DNA of 64,000 bases from positions 868,001 to 932,000 of the forward strand of contig NZ_JBHLWM010000005.1 of NCBI RefSeq assembly GCF_042432815.1, in the 5' to 3' direction. The first letter of the stretch is position 1; each line of letters starts with the position of its first letter. Under the pieces are notes generated by a model, which saw only the letters and a program-made list of their open reading frames with translations, ran no database searches and was not told the origin of the DNA. This stretch comes from Rhodopseudomonas telluris (GTDB taxonomy: Bacteria > Pseudomonadota > Alphaproteobacteria > Rhizobiales > Xanthobacteraceae). This document shows positions 62,059-64,000 of this stretch, one piece after another. Made by a program: the position numbers and the translations under genes.

Positions 62059-63570
62059 ATGGCGCTTCACGACTTCACCCTGGGCGATGTCTATCGCCGC
62101 AATGCCGCGCTGTTTCCGGATCGCACGGCTTTCGTGTTCGACAGCGGCGAACGCGTCACGCACCGCGACTATCTGGCACGGACGGAGCGGCTCGCCGCCG
62201 GCCTGCTGCGCGACGGCATCCGCCCGGGTGACCGTGTTGCAATCCTGTCGCAAAACTGCGTGGAAATGGTGGAGCTGATCGGCGCGGCGGCTCTGGTCGG
62301 CGCCATCCTGCTGCCGGTGAACTATCGGCTTGGGGCCGACGAGATCGGCTTCGTGCTGAGCGACGGCGCCCCGGCGGTGCTGGTCGTCGCCGCCGAGTAT
62401 CGCGACATCGTCGCCGGCCTGCAGCCGTCGCTGCCGAGTGTGCGCCGCATCTACACCATCGGCTGCGAGCCGGCCCCGTTCGTGCCGTTTTCCGAACTCG
62501 CTTCAAACGACGCTTTTGTGCCGCCGGAAGTCGCCGCTGCGGACGGTTTCGTCATCATCCACACCGCCGCGGTGGGCGGCCGGCCGCGCGGCGCGCTGAT
62601 CTCGCAGGGCAATCTGCTGATCGCGCAAAGCTCGGCGATCGAGTCCTGGCGCCTGACCGAGCGCGACGTCAATCTCGGCATGCTGCCGCTGTTTCACGTC
62701 ACCGGCCTCGGCCTGATGCTGACGCTGCAGCAGGCCGGTGGCGCCAGCGTGATCGCGGCCAAATTCGACGCCGCGCAGGCCGCGCGCGACATCGCTGCCG
62801 AGCAAGTGACAGTGATGGCAGAATTCGCGCCGATGCTTGGCAACATTCTGGATCAGGCGGAGCCGGCGCAATTGCAAAGCCTGCGCGCGGTCACGGGGCT
62901 GGACACGCCGGCAACCATCGAACGCTTCGAGCAGCTTTGCCCGGAGGCGACGTTCTGGGCGACCTTCGGCCAGTCCGAGACGTCGGGCCTGTCGACCTTC
63001 GCACCGTATCGGGACCGGCCGGGTTCGGCCGGACGTCCGCTGTTCTGGCGCAGCATCGCGGTGGTCGATGCCGACGACAAGCCGCTGCCCCCCAGCGACG
63101 TCGGCGAGATCGTGGTGCGGGGCCCAACGGTGTTCAAAGGCTATTGGAATAACGAGGCTGCGACCAAGCATGCGTTCCGCAACGGCTGGCATCACACCGG
63201 CGACATGGGGCGGTTCGACGCGGACGGCTACCTGTTCTACGCCGGACGCGCGCCCGAGAAGGAGCTGATCAAGACCGGAGGCGAGAACGTTTACCCGGCC
63301 GAGGTCGAAGCGGCGCTGAAACAGCATCCCGCTGTCGTCGAGGCGATCGTGATCGGCGTGCCCGACCCGCAATGGAGCGAGGCGGTCAAAGCCGTTTGCG
63401 TGTTGAGGCCCGGCGAGAGCATTGGTGCCGACGAGCTGGCGAATTTCGTCGCTTCGCTGATCGCACGCTACAAGAAGCCCAAGCACGTGGTGTTCGTGGA
63501 GACGCTGCCGAAGAACGCCAGCGGAGCGATCGACCGCGCCGCCGTGAAGGCGGCGCACGGCGCGGCATAA
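62059..63570 (+). CDS. acyl-CoA-synthetase-like protein with degenerate catalytic motifs
   Basis: 503 residues from the ATG at 62059. The overall ANL (adenylate-forming) fold is intact: FGQSETSGLSTFAPYRDR, the GWHHTGDMGRFDADGYLFYAGR hinge and KTGGENVYPAEVEAAL. However the P-loop, normally TSGTTGxPKG, reads TAAVGGRPRG (169-178), and the catalytic A10 lysine, normally NASGK, is Ala (NASGA, A490). These changes should weaken or abolish adenylation. It may bind ligands or act in a non-catalytic role. The adjacent SDR gene is convergent. Confidence 0.82.
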   Translation: MALHDFTLGDVYRRNAALFPDRTAFVFDSGERVTHRDYLARTERLAAGLLRDGIRPGDRVAILSQNCVEMVELIGAAALVGAILLPVNYRLGADEIGFVLSDGAPAVLVVAAEYRDIVAGLQPSLPSVRRIYTIGCEPAPFVPFSELASNDAFVPPEVAAADGFVIIHTAAVGGRPRGALISQGNLLIAQSSAIESWRLTERDVNLGMLPLFHVTGLGLMLTLQQAGGASVIAAKFDAAQAARDIAAEQVTVMAEFAPMLGNILDQAEPAQLQSLRAVTGLDTPATIERFEQLCPEATFWATFGQSETSGLSTFAPYRDRPGSAGRPLFWRSIAVVDADDKPLPPSDVGEIVVRGPTVFKGYWNNEAATKHAFRNGWHHTGDMGRFDADGYLFYAGRAPEKELIKTGGENVYPAEVEAALKQHPAVVEAIVIGVPDPQWSEAVKAVCVLRPGESIGADELANFVASLIARYKKPKHVVFVETLPKNASGAIDRAAVKAAHGAA

Positions 63571-63573
63571 CGC

Positions 63574-63596
63574 TCGCCGGCTGAGTGCTCCGGCGA
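63574..63596. terminator. hairpin between convergent genes
   Basis: TCGCCGG (63574-63580) pairs with CCGGCGA (63590-63596) over seven bases with a nine-base loop, directly after the acyl-CoA-synthetase-like stop and before the end of the SDR gene. No T-run. Confidence 0.5.
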
Positions 63597-63622
63597 AAGG
63601 CTTCGGGTGGCGACTGCCTTGG

Positions 63623-64000
63623 CTACGGCAGGCCGCCGCCGCCCATCGCCCCATAGACCTGCCCGGTCGAAAAGCTCGCGTCATTGGCGGCGAGCTGCAC
63701 GTAGATCGAGCCGAGTTCGGCAGGCTGGCCGGGCCGGCCGAGCGGGGTTGTACCGCCGAACTTCTCCAGCTTCTCCATCGTCGCGCCGCCCGACACTTGC
63801 AACGGCGTCCAGATCGGCCCCGGCGCCACCGCGTTGACGCGGATCCCCTTGGGGCCAAGTTGCTTGGCGAGCGACCGCACATAGTTGGTCGTGGCCGCCT
63901 TGGTCTGGGCGTAGTCGTACAGCTCCGGCGACGGATCTGTCGCCTGCTCGGACGACGTACCGATGATGCACGAGCCGGGCTTGAGGTGCGGCAGCGCCGC
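63623..64000 (-). CDS. short-chain dehydrogenase/reductase, C-terminal part
   Basis: The last 125 residues are in the window; the gene runs past its right edge, so the start and the NAD-binding Rossmann motif are missing. The catalytic Ser and Tyr-x-x-x-Lys are present (IIGTSSEQ and YDYAQTKAATTNYV), then NAVAPGPIWTPL and LASDDASFSTGQVYGAMGG-like C-terminal sequence, here LAANDASFSTGQVYG. It matches the classical SDR proteins near YhdG/YhxC and stress protein 39. Substrate unknown. Confidence 0.9.
   Translation of the reverse strand, partial: AALPHLKPGSCIIGTSSEQATDPSPELYDYAQTKAATTNYVRSLAKQLGPKGIRVNAVAPGPIWTPLQVSGGATMEKLEKFGGTTPLGRPGQPAELGSIYVQLAANDASFSTGQVYGAMGGGGLP

Overview
The window looks like chromosomal DNA of a Rhizobiales alphaproteobacterium close to Rhodopseudomonas/Bradyrhizobium. 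This rests on very high GC, a SciP (DUF1153) gene beside an alphaproteobacterial fliF-G-H-N-flbD flagellar operon, NCS1-transporter/histidine-kinase fusions of the type seen in that group, and several families of Rhizobiales-type intergenic palindromes. All identifications come from reading the sequence and protein translations; nothing was searched. About 60 genes are supported. No rRNA, tRNA, CRISPR array, insertion sequence or prophage was found.

Layout. 1-2.9 kb: the end of a GT87-like membrane glycosyltransferase, a glutathione transferase, a small membrane protein and a YliI-type sugar dehydrogenase. 3-10.1 kb (minus): a TRAP transporter (dctPQM), an adrenodoxin-reductase-type flavoprotein, a 7Fe ferredoxin and a bis-MGD molybdoenzyme, with a divergent AraC regulator at 10.3 kb. 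11.4-22.4 kb: ordinary mixed genes (acyltransferase, aldo/keto reductase, DnaB-like ATPase, HAD phosphatase, thioesterase, cupin, Dps, methyltransferase, RecD-like helicase, transglutaminase-like protein), with a 0.9-kb gene-free and highly structured stretch at 13.3-14.25 kb. 22.5-28.1 kb (minus): the flagellar basal-body operon and sciP. 28.5-32.1 kb: a tandem universal stress protein and a P-type cation ATPase. 33.1-35.2 kb: a GDSL autotransporter.

35.3-42.4 kb (minus) is a six-gene hydrogenase-4-like membrane complex (hyfB-C-E-F-G-I order). Its large subunit lacks the Ni-Fe cysteine motifs, so it fits an energy-converting hydrogenase-related (Ehr) complex rather than a hydrogenase. 42.8-47.1 kb: cobS, a MocR-type regulator, and a divergent 2Fe-2S reductase and MOSC protein pair.

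47.1-58.5 kb is a formamide/short-amide system. It comprises a five-gene Urt-type ABC importer, formamidase (fmdA) and the zinc-ribbon protein FmdB, divergent from a 1122-residue transporter-histidine kinase-receiver fusion and a LuxR-type response regulator. 58.6-61.7 kb (minus) holds five small membrane or amphipathic proteins, including a holin-X-like and a DUF3618-like protein, probably an envelope-stress cluster. The window ends with an acyl-CoA-synthetase-like protein whose catalytic motifs are degenerate and the 3' part of a short-chain dehydrogenase gene.

Most interesting for follow-up: the hydrogenase-like complex without Ni-Fe ligands and without an electron-input ferredoxin subunit; the transporter-kinase fusion facing the amide operon; the multi-hairpin element around 13.62-13.78 kb; the CtrA-like sites at sciP and fliF; and direct-repeat operators in front of the AraC and MocR regulators.
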